Source of the DNA: Phycisphaerales bacterium
GTDB lineage: Bacteria; Planctomycetota; Phycisphaerae; Phycisphaerales; SM1A02
Reading direction: 5' to 3'
DNA: 64,000 bases
NCBI GenBank assembly: GCA_009691915.1
Contig: SIAD01000006.1
Span: 1 to 64,000, forward strand
The translations under genes and the position numbers were made by a program. Under the pieces are notes generated by a model. It saw only the letters and a list, made by a program, of their open reading frames with translations, was not told the origin of the DNA and did not search any database. Below are positions 6,240 through 14,974 of this stretch, piece by piece. Within the stretch, counting starts at the first letter, position 1; each line of letters starts with the position of its first letter.

Positions 6240-7567
6240 GCGACACGCTCCGGGCTCGCCACGACAGCTCCCAACGATCCAGCTTCGCCCGCTCCGGAGA
6301 AGTTCCCATGAACTGGGAGGATCACTGTCGTTCGCGTCGCGGCTTCTGCCGTCTTCAGCGGAGATAGGAGCCGCAGCGTCGCCAGTCGCGCCGCCGCGGA
6401 CGCCAGGAAGATCGCGGCGTAGCCCCATCGCCCTGTTCCGAACCACTCGAGCAGTGCGCCTCCGACAAGCGAACCCACCACCAGCGCGACGGCGTTGAGG
6501 AACGCGAGCGCTGTCAACACGCTCGTGCGTTCCTCGGGGACGGTTCGCTCAAGAAGCAGAATGAACGACGCGAGTTCACACGCGGCCCAGCACGCTCCAC
6601 TGGCGGCCATGAGGGCGATCATCAGGCCGAATGAAGGGGGGAGGGCGAAGAGGGCTGCGTGCACCGCCAGTGCGAGGGCGCCCAGGTGCAGAACATGCAC
6701 TGCCCCCATGCGGGCGATGAGCGTTCCGAAGAATCCCGATGCAATGCTCTTGGTTGCGAAGAGTGTGGCCGCGCCGATGAAGTAGTCCAACTGGGTGAAC
6801 CCGACATGCCGGATCAGGTACGAAGTCACGAATGGACTGGAAATCTGCGCCGCGAACTGGAATGAGATCAGAAAGACGACGAGTCGCCGCTCGTTGCCGG
6901 ACAGGAGGTGCGCGGAGAGGCGGCCAAGGGGAATGCGTGCATGCTGCCACGCGCCTGGCGGCGGCTCGCTCTGGCGATTGAGAAACCTGATCGAGACGCC
7001 GCGTCCCATCGAGCCCAGTAGAAAGATCGCGGCGAAGGCGAATAGGAGCCAAGGCCCCCCTTCGTGCTCGCCGAGAGTCAGGAGCGTCCCCGCAGTGGCA
7101 AGTCCAGCGAGCGTCAGAATCTGACAGACGCGATTACGCCGCCCGAAGTAGTTGGGCCTCAGTGCTCGCGGAAAGAGCGCGGCGACCCATGCGCTCCACG
7201 GCGGACCTGCGCCGATGGCGGCTCCCCAATAGAGAGAGAAGGCGACGACGACGAGCCATGTCGGCATGGAGCCATTGATCGCCCCCGCGACGAGCGGTAC
7301 GAAGCTCGCGCACTGCACCGCAGCGGTGACGATTACCCACCGGCGTGGACTCCCCATCCGTGATACCCCCCACGGCCCGACTAGTTGCAGCGTGGCACCG
7401 ATGAGGTAGGGGATCGTGAACGCGAGCCCGGCGGCGATCTCCCCCATTCCGAGGGCTAGGGTGAACGGAATGAAATAGGTCTCCGCGACCCCCACCATGA
7501 ATGAGTACGAGGCCCCGTCCCCAGTAGAGTTGGCAAGGTCGCTGCGCAGCGCGCGCGAACGGGTCAT
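6236..7567 (-). CDS. MFS transporter
   Basis: A 443-residue major-facilitator protein with about 12 membrane helices in two halves joined by a cytoplasmic loop near residue 200 (ISIRFLNRQSEPPPG region). Loop sequence such as SRMGSPRRW between helices 2 and 3 matches the general MFS pattern of basic residues there. The stop codon overlaps the start of the glycosyltransferase, so the two are co-translated and may act on the same glycolipid or envelope pathway (inference). It resembles the MFS protein at 12929-14299 in style. Substrate unknown. Confidence 0.85.
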   Translation of the reverse strand: MTRSRALRSDLANSTGDGASYSFMVGVAETYFIPFTLALGMGEIAAGLAFTIPYLIGATLQLVGPWGVSRMGSPRRWVIVTAAVQCASFVPLVAGAINGSMPTWLVVVAFSLYWGAAIGAGPPWSAWVAALFPRALRPNYFGRRNRVCQILTLAGLATAGTLLTLGEHEGGPWLLFAFAAIFLLGSMGRGVSIRFLNRQSEPPPGAWQHARIPLGRLSAHLLSGNERRLVVFLISFQFAAQISSPFVTSYLIRHVGFTQLDYFIGAATLFATKSIASGFFGTLIARMGAVHVLHLGALALAVHAALFALPPSFGLMIALMAASGACWAACELASFILLLERTVPEERTSVLTALAFLNAVALVVGSLVGGALLEWFGTGRWGYAAIFLASAAARLATLRLLSPLKTAEAATRTTVILPVHGNFSGAGEAGSLGAVVASPERVA

Positions 7568-7630
7568 GGAGTCATGTGTACAGGATCGCGGGGGAGTTGG
7601 CGCACGACTTGGCGCGCGACGGTCGCTCGG

Positions 7631-8740
7631 TCAGGGAGGCGGTCCGCCACCGGATCCGAAGCCGGTGCCGCCAGCACTTCCTGTGACAGTCGCGGGTGTG
7701 AATCCGCGCAGAGTCGAGAAGGTCATGGGGACGGTCATCGAGACATAGCGACCGCCGGACGCACTGCCGAGGCCCCCCTGATAGGGGTTTCGTGCAGGCG
7801 GGAGGAACGAGTAACCCGCGAGTGCACGATGAACATAGTCGGGCGCGCGCACGATGATGCAGTCCTGGGTGTAGTCGATGAATGCCCAATCAGCGGCCCA
7901 CGCCTCAGGCTCGACGGTCAACTTGATGAGTTCAATGAGGTTGCGCGCGCGGGTCTCGCGATCGAGCCCCACGGGACTCGGTCCGCCGTTTCCGAAGAGG
8001 CTGCCTCCGCCGCCACCGCCACCACCACCCGTTCCGCCACCGCCGCCACCGAACCCGCCGCCACCACCACCCATGCCGCCTCCGCCGCCACCGGTGCCGC
8101 CGCCACCGCCATTGTTCGAGCCCTGATTTAGGGCGGCGTCGATGTTGAAGTTGGGCGCGTTATTGAAGTAGGGAGTTTCGTAGAGGAGATCGTCGATCGG
8201 ATAGAGCGTCGTGCGCCGCGAGGCCGGCCGGGAGAGGTTCTCCTTCGTGCCGACTTCGAGGAAGCCGCTCCGCAATTGCCAGGTGCACTCCGACTCGGAC
8301 GAGAGCTCTTCGAGGATTCCTTCGAGCGCTGTGAGCGCGTTGATCCTCGGGAACTTCATGGTGATCGGAAGATCTGGATCCATGCCGGAGAGGTTCTTGT
8401 CGGAGCGCCAGCGGGCCATCATCTGAAATCCGATCGCCTGCTGGATGAAGTTGACCGCATCCTTGGCGGGGGTCTCGTCGAAGTCGACGGAAATCTCCGC
8501 GTTCATGAGCGCGAAGAGGATCGCGGCTTCGTTTGAGATGAGTTCGACCTGACTCGCGGCAGGTGGGCTTTGGTTCTGGAGCCGGGGCGCTTTCGGCGCG
8601 GCCGCGGGCGCGGGAGTCTTGGCGGTCGTTGGCGTCGACTGCCCGACGGCGGCTCCGGTAGTCAGGAGTGCAGCAGCGAGCGCGACCGCCCAGTGAGGGG
8701 CAGGGGCGGTGCGGATTTTTCGGGCGGAACTATCGCTCAC
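7631..8740 (-). CDS. Secreted protein with STN/secretin-N-like domain and poly-glycine linker
   Basis: A 369-residue exported protein. It has a signal peptide (about 1-34, ending near AAVGQ), an Ala/Pro-rich stretch, then a domain (about 75-165) whose VDFDETPAKDAVNFI phrase resembles the secretin/TonB short N-terminal fold, where substituted variants read phi-x-phi-x-x-x-P-L-x-x-x-L-x-x-phi. The motif YPIDDLL follows. A low-complexity linker of about 45 residues made mainly of Gly, with scattered Thr, Met and Phe, leads to a second small domain (about 265-310). The start overlaps the upstream gene as ATGA, so the pair is co-translated. Role unknown; a secretin-pilotin-like or envelope structural role is only a guess. 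Confidence 0.75.
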   Translation of the reverse strand: MSDSSARKIRTAPAPHWAVALAAALLTTGAAVGQSTPTTAKTPAPAAAPKAPRLQNQSPPAASQVELISNEAAILFALMNAEISVDFDETPAKDAVNFIQQAIGFQMMARWRSDKNLSGMDPDLPITMKFPRINALTALEGILEELSSESECTWQLRSGFLEVGTKENLSRPASRRTTLYPIDDLLYETPYFNNAPNFNIDAALNQGSNNGGGGGTGGGGGGMGGGGGGFGGGGGGTGGGGGGGGGSLFGNGGPSPVGLDRETRARNLIELIKLTVEPEAWAADWAFIDYTQDCIIVRAPDYVHRALAGYSFLPPARNPYQGGLGSASGGRYVSMTVPMTFSTLRGFTPATVTGSAGGTGFGSGGGPPP

Positions 8741-10680
8741 GGGGTGCCTCTCTGTGGTGCGCTGGTCGCTCCAGTCTCTACGGATGGTAGTTGGGCGTTG
8801 ATCCGTTCAATTGCCGAAGCCGACTCGGAAAGGCACAGAAGTGCCATCGCATTGCCTGCAACCGCCACCTCGCTGTCCCAAGGGGCGTTTCTCACGGCTC
8901 CGAGCGCACGGCGAGGATCGGGGCAGAGGTAGCAGGCGACCTCGTCGTAGATGAGTTGCGTGAGGAATCTAACGAGCGCGATCTGCATCGCGCGCGCGCG
9001 GTACCGCTCGCCCACCGGTGTGAGCACGGGGTCTGCAAGCATGAGCGCGAGCGCGTGGCCGGGGCGCGCCGACTGGCCGCTTGCGCCGCGTCCGCCGACG
9101 CCAGCGAGTGAAAACGCCCCCGCAAGATCCGCGCTGACTCTCTCGGATGGCGAGGCATCGGAGCTGCCCGGCATTCCGAGCTGCACTCGGGAAATGGCGA
9201 TGCGCGCCGCGCGCGCGAGCGACGCGTGGGCTTCCGGGATTACGCCGAGATTGCGGTCGGCGATGATGAGCCAGTCGAGGACGCCGACGAACTGCGCACG
9301 CGGCGGAGATTTCCACAAGTCGTCGACGATGGCGATGAGCTGATCCCGAGGGATCACGCCATGGCCGGCGCGCTCGAGGGTCGTTAGTGCTGCCGCAGTC
9401 ACGGCCTGCTCGAGGAGATCACCATTGATGTGCGTGCCATCGGCGGCCACCTGCTTCGAGATGAGTCCCCGTGCGTTCAACACGAGGCGCGCGGATTTCG
9501 TTGAGTCGGTGGTGGGGTCGCCCTTCGTGTCGTCGAGCGTGGCGTCCAGCGCGTCGGCGGCGAGGACAATCCAAGCGAGCGCCTTGGGATCCGCAAGGGG
9601 ATCCAGTTCAATCTCGGCGACGGTGTCGAGACCCGCGAGGATCGTCTTGGCGCACTGGCGCGCGGAAGCGGCTTCGATGGTGTCCGCGGAGGCGGATCCA
9701 GCAAGCGATGCGAATCGAGCCAATGCGTAGGCCGAAAGTGCCTGTTCTGCGGGGCGCGCAGCGAGCGGCTCGTCGCGTCCTTCGGCCGGGAGGTAATCCC
9801 CGCGAAGGCCGAGTGCGGCGAGCGAGGCGGACTGCTCGGACGGTGGGGGGGAACTGGCGGGAGATGGAGTGGATGGCGGCCACTGCGATGCGGCGGGTGC
9901 CTCAATCAGCGAGCGCTCTAGCCATGAGGCGATCGACGCCGCGGATGCGCGCGCGAGTGTCGGGGAGTTGCCGGGAGTCGGGTTGGGCACGAGGCGCAAT
10001 CCTCGATGGACAAGCGCCGGGCCTGAGTCTGGAGTTGGCTGCACGACGCGCTGCACTTCGAACTTGGATAGTCCGACTCTTTCGCTCGCGGGAATCTCCG
10101 AGAGTTCGCGTGCCGGCAGACCGTGCTGCATGACGAGGGAGAGGAATGTCTGCTCGGGGGCGCCGGCGGCGTCGAGCGCCTGGAGCACGCTGGGGTGGGC
10201 GAGAGTCCATTCGTCCCCACGCCTGACGGCGAGCCCTTCGCGCGCCGGGTCCACTTCGCCTCCGGCCTGCGCGTAGTCAGTGCCGATCACCGGAGTCGGC
10301 CGCTCACCAAGTTCGAGTTCCAGTGTGATGAGCCGCCATGTTGGGGGCGAGGACCCTTCAGCGAGCGCCGGAAGCCGAGTGCCCGCGTCGGCGATTGCCC
10401 GTGTCGCCGCGTGAAGGAGAGACGAGTCGTCGTGCGCCTCCCCGACACCGACGACGCGACCCCTCAGGCGGAGGATTACGACAGCAGACCAGGGGGCGAC
10501 GCCGGGTGGGGGTGTCCATGCCTTGGGGGCCGCAGCGCCATCTATCCAGCCCCGGACAACCCGCCACGAGTCATAAATCTGTTGCCTAGAGGGGCTTGTC
10601 ATTGCGGATGCACCACTTACTGATGCAAAAAGCATCAGAAATGATGCAGCAATGGTGGACAATCGCCAGAAACGGGCCAT
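8737..10680 (-). CDS. Large exported protein of unknown function
   Basis: A 647-residue protein. ATG 10680 begins MARFWRLSTIAASFLMLFAS, a clear signal peptide ending near GASA, so I prefer it over the far upstream in-frame start. The N-terminal part (about 30-140) contains VVILRLRGRVVGVGEA; the rest is Ala-rich and helical, with segments like LSAYALARFASLAG that suggest an alpha-helical repeat or toroid. No catalytic motif was recognised. It is translationally coupled to the glycine-rich protein downstream. The first codons carry an inverted repeat (7-bp arms, 10620-10626 and 10632-10638). Confidence 0.7.
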   Translation of the reverse strand: MARFWRLSTIAASFLMLFASVSGASAMTSPSRQQIYDSWRVVRGWIDGAAAPKAWTPPPGVAPWSAVVILRLRGRVVGVGEAHDDSSLLHAATRAIADAGTRLPALAEGSSPPTWRLITLELELGERPTPVIGTDYAQAGGEVDPAREGLAVRRGDEWTLAHPSVLQALDAAGAPEQTFLSLVMQHGLPARELSEIPASERVGLSKFEVQRVVQPTPDSGPALVHRGLRLVPNPTPGNSPTLARASAASIASWLERSLIEAPAASQWPPSTPSPASSPPPSEQSASLAALGLRGDYLPAEGRDEPLAARPAEQALSAYALARFASLAGSASADTIEAASARQCAKTILAGLDTVAEIELDPLADPKALAWIVLAADALDATLDDTKGDPTTDSTKSARLVLNARGLISKQVAADGTHINGDLLEQAVTAAALTTLERAGHGVIPRDQLIAIVDDLWKSPPRAQFVGVLDWLIIADRNLGVIPEAHASLARAARIAISRVQLGMPGSSDASPSERVSADLAGAFSLAGVGGRGASGQSARPGHALALMLADPVLTPVGERYRARAMQIALVRFLTQLIYDEVACYLCPDPRRALGAVRNAPWDSEVAVAGNAMALLCLSESASAIERINAQLPSVETGATSAPQRGTP

Positions 10681-10965
10681 TGTCGGATGGTACGGGGGGC
10701 GATCGAAGCGTTCGATCGGGCCTCGTATGTGTCCGAGAATCAAAGAATGAAGTGTTGAGATGTTGATACACCGACTCATTCCATACGAGATCACCAAGAG
10801 GCGGTTGGCCTTGCTCACCGTGCTGAGTTTCATCGCCATCCTCTGAACCCCGAACCATCCGCAACTCAAACTTCTGTTAGACGCCATTTTCGGCACGAAC
10901 ACCCCCCTGAGGGGGGCGGCGGGCGGATGGGGAGACACGTCCGGGCACGCGAGTGCAGGATGTGC
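10681..10965. other. Intergenic region between rpsA terminator and the 8737-10680 gene
   Basis: About 285 bases without a convincing gene, and less GC-rich than the surroundings between 10720 and 10890. It must hold the promoter and leader of the exported-protein gene on the minus strand. CCCCCC (10902-10907) and GGGGGG (10911-10916) could pair. TTTTCGGCAC (10887-10896) is the exact reverse complement of 10962-10971. No promoter could be assigned with confidence. Confidence 0.4.
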
Positions 10966-11003
10966 CGAAAAGCGCGACGGCCTGCGGTTTACCGCAGGCC
11001 GTC
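10966..11003 (-). terminator. Intrinsic terminator of rpsA
   Basis: GACGGCCTGCGGT (10976-10988) and its perfect complement at 10991-11003 give a 13-bp stem. On the minus strand it is followed by GCGCTTTTC. It lies 42 bases after the rpsA stop codon and is the clearest intrinsic terminator in the window. Confidence 0.85.
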
Positions 11004-11044
11004 GTTGCTTGTGGACTCTCGTTCGCCGCGCGAAGGCGGCTCTC

Positions 11045-12829
11045 TCAGTCGAACTTGATCTTGTCGGTCCCCATGGCGCCGTGATCATCCATGCCGCCCT
11101 TGGTGGGCTTCGCCCGTTTCGGAAGCGTGAACGCGGCATCTTCGCTGGGTGTCTCTGACTCGCGAGTCGTCGTCGCTCCGCCCCACTGAGCGCGCTTTAG
11201 GCTGAGACCGATCTTCCGGTCTTCGGTGTCGACGCGGAGGATCTTGACATCTACCTCCTGGCCGGCCTTCACAATGTCCATTGGATTCTCCACCTTCTGG
11301 TCGGAGAGTTCGGAGATGTGCAGGAGTCCCTCGAGGCCATCTTCGAGTTCGACGAAGACACCGAAGTTGGTGATCTTTGTGACCTTGCCCTTGACGATCA
11401 TGCCAGGTCGGTAGGCGCCGGGGATTGCTTCGATCCACGGATCTTCCGTCAGCTGCTTCAGGCCGAGGCCGACGCGCTGCTTTTCCTGGTCGACCTCAAT
11501 GACCACGCACTTGAGCTCGTCGCCCTTCTTGAGGAGTTCGTTGGGGTGGGCGATCTTCTTGGTCCACGACATGTCGGAGATGTGGAGCAGACCATCGATG
11601 CCCGCCTCGATCTCAATGAACGCCCCGTAGTTGGCGAGGTTGCGGACCTTGCCGGTGATGACGGTCCCGAGCGGATAGTGCTCGGCGACGAGATCCCAGG
11701 GATTGACCTCGCACTGTTTGAGTCCCAGTGAAATCTCCAGCTTGTCCTTGTTGAAGTCGAGGATGACCACATCAATCTGCTGATCGACCTGGACGATCTC
11801 GCTCGGGTGATTGACGCGGCGGGTCCAGGACATTTCGCTGACATGAACTAGACCCTCGATGCCGTCTTCCAGCCGCACGAAGGCTCCGTAGGACATGAGG
11901 CTGACGACTGATCCGTGGACGCGGGCGCCGACCGGGTACTTCTTTTCGATCTCCTCCCACGGACTCGGCTCGCGCTGCTTGAGCCCCAGCGCGACCTTCT
12001 CGCGTTCGCGGTCGATGTTGAGGACTTTGACTTCGAGCTCCTGCCCGATCTTGACGATCTCCGAGGGATGACCGACTCGGCCCCATGACATATCGGTGAT
12101 GTGCAGGAGACCGTCGATTCCGCCGAGATCGATAAACGCGCCGAAGTCGGCGATGTTGGTGACCGTCCCCTTGACGATGTCCCCTTCCTTCACGACTGTG
12201 AGGAGGTTCTTGCGGGCTTCCTCGCGCTCGGCCTCGATCAGTTTTCTGCGGCTGATGACGATATTGCGCCGCTCGAGGTCAATCTTGATGACCGCCGCAC
12301 GGATCGTCCTTCCGACAAAGTCGCCGACATCGCCGGGACGGCGGACATCGACCTGCGATGCTGGAAGGAAGACGGGGACGCCGATGTCTACGAGCAGACC
12401 ACCTTTGATCTTGCGCAACACCTTGCCCTCAACGACATCGTTTTCCTTCTTGGTTTGGAGGAGTTGTTCCCACCCACGGATCCGGTCGGCCTTGCGCTTG
12501 GAGAGAACGAGGTCACCGTTCTGGTCCTCGAGTTCTTCCAGCAGGACTTCAACCTCGTCGCCGGGGACGACGCCGCCGGCATCGTCGAACTCTTCGCGAG
12601 GGATCTGACCTTCGCTCTTCAACCCGACATCGACGATCACGAAGTCGCCGCTGATCGAGACCACTCGCCCCTTGATGACGCTGTTGGGGGCGCCGATCGA
12701 CGCGCCCGCCCGCTCCATGATGATGCTGAGATTGCCTGTCGTCGCGTCTTCGCCGAAGGCCTCACGGAGCATCCGTGCGGGTTCGTCAAGATCAAGTCCG
12801 ATGTCTTCGATGAGGTTGTAGTCGACCAT
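11045..12829 (-). CDS. rpsA: 30S ribosomal protein S1
   Basis: A 594-residue bS1 that binds mRNA on the 30S subunit. Six S1 (OB-fold) repeats follow in order, recognisable from phrases such as IKGRVVSISGDFVIVDVG, VEGKVLRKIKGGLLVDIG, VKGTVTNIADFGAFIDLG, VHGSVVSLMSYGAFVRL, ITGKVRNLANYGAFIEI and VKGKVTKITNFGVFVEL, each later copy ending in LLHISxxSW-like sequence. Repeats 3-6 are the most alike, as in other S1 proteins. The C-terminal tail is charged and acidic/basic. The start at ATG 12829 (MVDYNLIEDIG) is chosen over an upstream start because the extra 25 residues look non-coding. It is followed by a strong terminator, so it is probably monocistronic. Confidence 0.97.
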   Translation of the reverse strand: MVDYNLIEDIGLDLDEPARMLREAFGEDATTGNLSIIMERAGASIGAPNSVIKGRVVSISGDFVIVDVGLKSEGQIPREEFDDAGGVVPGDEVEVLLEELEDQNGDLVLSKRKADRIRGWEQLLQTKKENDVVEGKVLRKIKGGLLVDIGVPVFLPASQVDVRRPGDVGDFVGRTIRAAVIKIDLERRNIVISRRKLIEAEREEARKNLLTVVKEGDIVKGTVTNIADFGAFIDLGGIDGLLHITDMSWGRVGHPSEIVKIGQELEVKVLNIDREREKVALGLKQREPSPWEEIEKKYPVGARVHGSVVSLMSYGAFVRLEDGIEGLVHVSEMSWTRRVNHPSEIVQVDQQIDVVILDFNKDKLEISLGLKQCEVNPWDLVAEHYPLGTVITGKVRNLANYGAFIEIEAGIDGLLHISDMSWTKKIAHPNELLKKGDELKCVVIEVDQEKQRVGLGLKQLTEDPWIEAIPGAYRPGMIVKGKVTKITNFGVFVELEDGLEGLLHISELSDQKVENPMDIVKAGQEVDVKILRVDTEDRKIGLSLKRAQWGGATTTRESETPSEDAAFTLPKRAKPTKGGMDDHGAMGTDKIKFD

Positions 12830-12928
12830 GGTGAGTGTGGGTGCGTTGCAAAGTGCGCGAGACGGCCCAGTGCCGCGTCGCAAGGCGATTGCCGCCGGGA
12901 CCATCCCGGTGGCGGGTCGGCAACTATA

Positions 12929-14299
12929 TCAGACCTCGGCTGCGTCTTGCGGCGTCTGAGGGGAATTCGGCGGGGGAATCAGCCGTTTCATGGCGATGAA
13001 TCCTGCGAGCCCGACCAGATTCACAAGGAAGCAGATGAGGAAGAACCACGCGCCCATCCCGGCGGCGGCCATCGGCGCGTAGAGCGCGATGGCGACAAAG
13101 GGGGCGATCGCGCCTCGGATGCCGTTGAGCGTGACATGCAGCGCCATGTACTCGCTGTCGCGGTGGGCGGGGGCGAAGTCGTGGTGGCCGAGATTCCACG
13201 CGAGCGATCCACCGGCGAAGCCGAGACCCATCACTACGCTCGAGCAGTACATGATGGGGAGTGAGTGGAAGAGGTCGGCGAGGAAGATGAGCGCGGCGGC
13301 GGCGACGAAGGTCCAGCCGTGGATCGCGCGGAATCGGATGACATGCATCCGTGTGAGCAACCGACTCCACGCGGGGATCGCGATCGGCATGACCGCGATG
13401 GGAATGACGGTGGTGACGAGGATGCCCTCGAGGTAGCTCGTGTGGAACTCGTCATTGAGGAGAATGACCAGCGGCGGACCGAGCATCAGATTGCCGAAGC
13501 CGAAGACCGACATCCACCACATGAAGCGGGCATAGAGCCGGTCCTCACGGAGCAGCGCCACCAACCCGCGCGGGTCAAGGCGAGAGGTCATGGTGGCGCG
13601 GCCGTCCTGCTCGGCGCGCTGGAGGCGGCGCTGGCCGCGCAGGCGGACCTTGCGGTAGATGGAATTGCCGGAGTATCCCGCGAGTGCGAGAATCGGGAAG
13701 AGGTAACGGAAACTCGCCGGGGCAATGTCCATGGCTTCGCCGATGGCGAGACCGGCGATTGCCAGGATCAGCGCCTGGACGAAAGCCATCTTGCCGGCAA
13801 TGAGCGCGCGATTGGCGCGGGGATAGTTGTTGCGCCAGACCGCAGTGCGCACCGTGATGACACCGGTCCAGGCGATGCGGGCGATGGCGACGAGCGCGAC
13901 GAGGAGCCAGAGGCCCGAGGTGGAGATCGGCACCGCCGCGATCGCGGCGACGCAGGTGCAGGTGACTAGTTGCAGCGCGCTGATGAAGCGAATCTTTGTG
14001 CGTCCGTGAGCCAGTGCGGCCCAGATGAAGCTTGTGAGGTTCGCGGTGTTGGGGGCCGCGCTGATGGCGGCCACGGCGAGATCGAGGTCGACGGGGGAGA
14101 TGCCATCGACTCCTTGAAACATCTTCTTGACGATGATGGCCATCGTGCCGCCTTCGAGGGCGCCCAGCATGAGCGGGAGAAGGAGCCAGGAGAAGAACTC
14201 GCGTGCGTAGTTGGCCCGGAGCATCGGCGGCAGCGACTTCGGGTGGAAGTCGGCGACAAAGGCGTTGAGGGCGAGGAAGAAAGGGCGAGCGCCGAGCAT
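12929..14299 (-). CDS. MFS-type membrane transporter
   Basis: A 456-residue, 11-12 helix protein of major-facilitator type. A long cytoplasmic loop rich in Arg/Gln (RLRGQRRLQRAEQDGRATM, about residue 225) separates two six-helix halves, and PAWSRLLTRM in the second half has the usual basic loop. The first about 35 residues are less hydrophobic. It sits between rpsA and the HIT-protein gene on the same strand without overlap. Substrate unknown. Confidence 0.8.
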   Translation of the reverse strand: MLGARPFFLALNAFVADFHPKSLPPMLRANYAREFFSWLLLPLMLGALEGGTMAIIVKKMFQGVDGISPVDLDLAVAAISAAPNTANLTSFIWAALAHGRTKIRFISALQLVTCTCVAAIAAVPISTSGLWLLVALVAIARIAWTGVITVRTAVWRNNYPRANRALIAGKMAFVQALILAIAGLAIGEAMDIAPASFRYLFPILALAGYSGNSIYRKVRLRGQRRLQRAEQDGRATMTSRLDPRGLVALLREDRLYARFMWWMSVFGFGNLMLGPPLVILLNDEFHTSYLEGILVTTVIPIAVMPIAIPAWSRLLTRMHVIRFRAIHGWTFVAAAALIFLADLFHSLPIMYCSSVVMGLGFAGGSLAWNLGHHDFAPAHRDSEYMALHVTLNGIRGAIAPFVAIALYAPMAAAGMGAWFFLICFLVNLVGLAGFIAMKRLIPPPNSPQTPQDAAEV

Positions 14300-14353
14300 G
14301 GGGGAGTTGGCGAGCGTAGCGCGATGCCGGCGAGTTCTCCGCAGAAACGAGTG

Positions 14354-14944
14354 CTATGCGATACGGTTCCGCGTAGAGCAGGCGAGGGACGCAGAGCGGG
14401 CGTCACGGAGGCGCGTCCACGAGGCGTCGAGCGCGTCGGGGATCACACGGACATCGCCGATTGTCGCCATGAAGTTCGTGTCGCCGTTCCAGCGCGGAAC
14501 AACATGAGCGTGGAGATGTTCGGGGACACCCGCGCCGGCGGCGCGACCCTGATTGAGACCGACATTGAATCCTTGGGGCTCGAACGCCGCTTCAACGAGC
14601 GCCACGGCATGGTCGACGAGCGCCCAGAACTCGGCACGCTGCGTAGTCGTGTAGGCCATGAGAGATGAGCGGGGATCCCCGAGAGCGATCAGGACATGAC
14701 CGTTCGAGTAGGGATAGCGATTGAGCATGATGAGCCCATGCTCATTGCGGAAGACGACATGATGCGCGGCGAACGCGGCGTCGGAGCCGGGCGCGTCGTC
14801 GGCGGTCGCGTTCCACGCGGCGAGTAGAAAGTTCGACGAGCCGGACGGAGTCGGCGATCCGTGTCCACGGCACGCGGCCTCGCTCGCCTCAAGTTCACGC
14901 AGGTACGCCATGCGCCACGGGGCCCAGAGGTCACGATGGGTCAT
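14354..14944 (-). CDS. HIT-family hydrolase/transferase
   Basis: A 196-residue histidine-triad protein. The triad HLHAHVVPRW is intact at about residues 142-151. Upstream LNRYPYSNGHVLIAL is the typical beta-strand region of the Ap4A hydrolase/phosphorylase-like branch, and the opening DLWAPWRMAYLRE matches the 'W.pWR..Y' start of that bacterial subfamily. It probably acts on a nucleotide phosphate ester or dinucleoside polyphosphate in the cytoplasm. The substrate is not determinable from sequence. Confidence 0.93.
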   Translation of the reverse strand: MTHRDLWAPWRMAYLRELEASEAACRGHGSPTPSGSSNFLLAAWNATADDAPGSDAAFAAHHVVFRNEHGLIMLNRYPYSNGHVLIALGDPRSSLMAYTTTQRAEFWALVDHAVALVEAAFEPQGFNVGLNQGRAAGAGVPEHLHAHVVPRWNGDTNFMATIGDVRVIPDALDASWTRLRDARSASLACSTRNRIA

Positions 14945-14974
14945 CGCGGCATCGTAAGGAGCGAGGGCGACCCT

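Noticed and set aside
7878-8126. Proline-rich protein on the plus strand
   Set aside because: It is the mirror of the Gly-rich linker of the minus-strand exported protein and has no start or family support.
12101-13264. 387-residue frame opposite rpsA
   Set aside because: It is antisense to the well-supported S1 gene and has no coherent domain; long antisense frames are common in GC-rich DNA.
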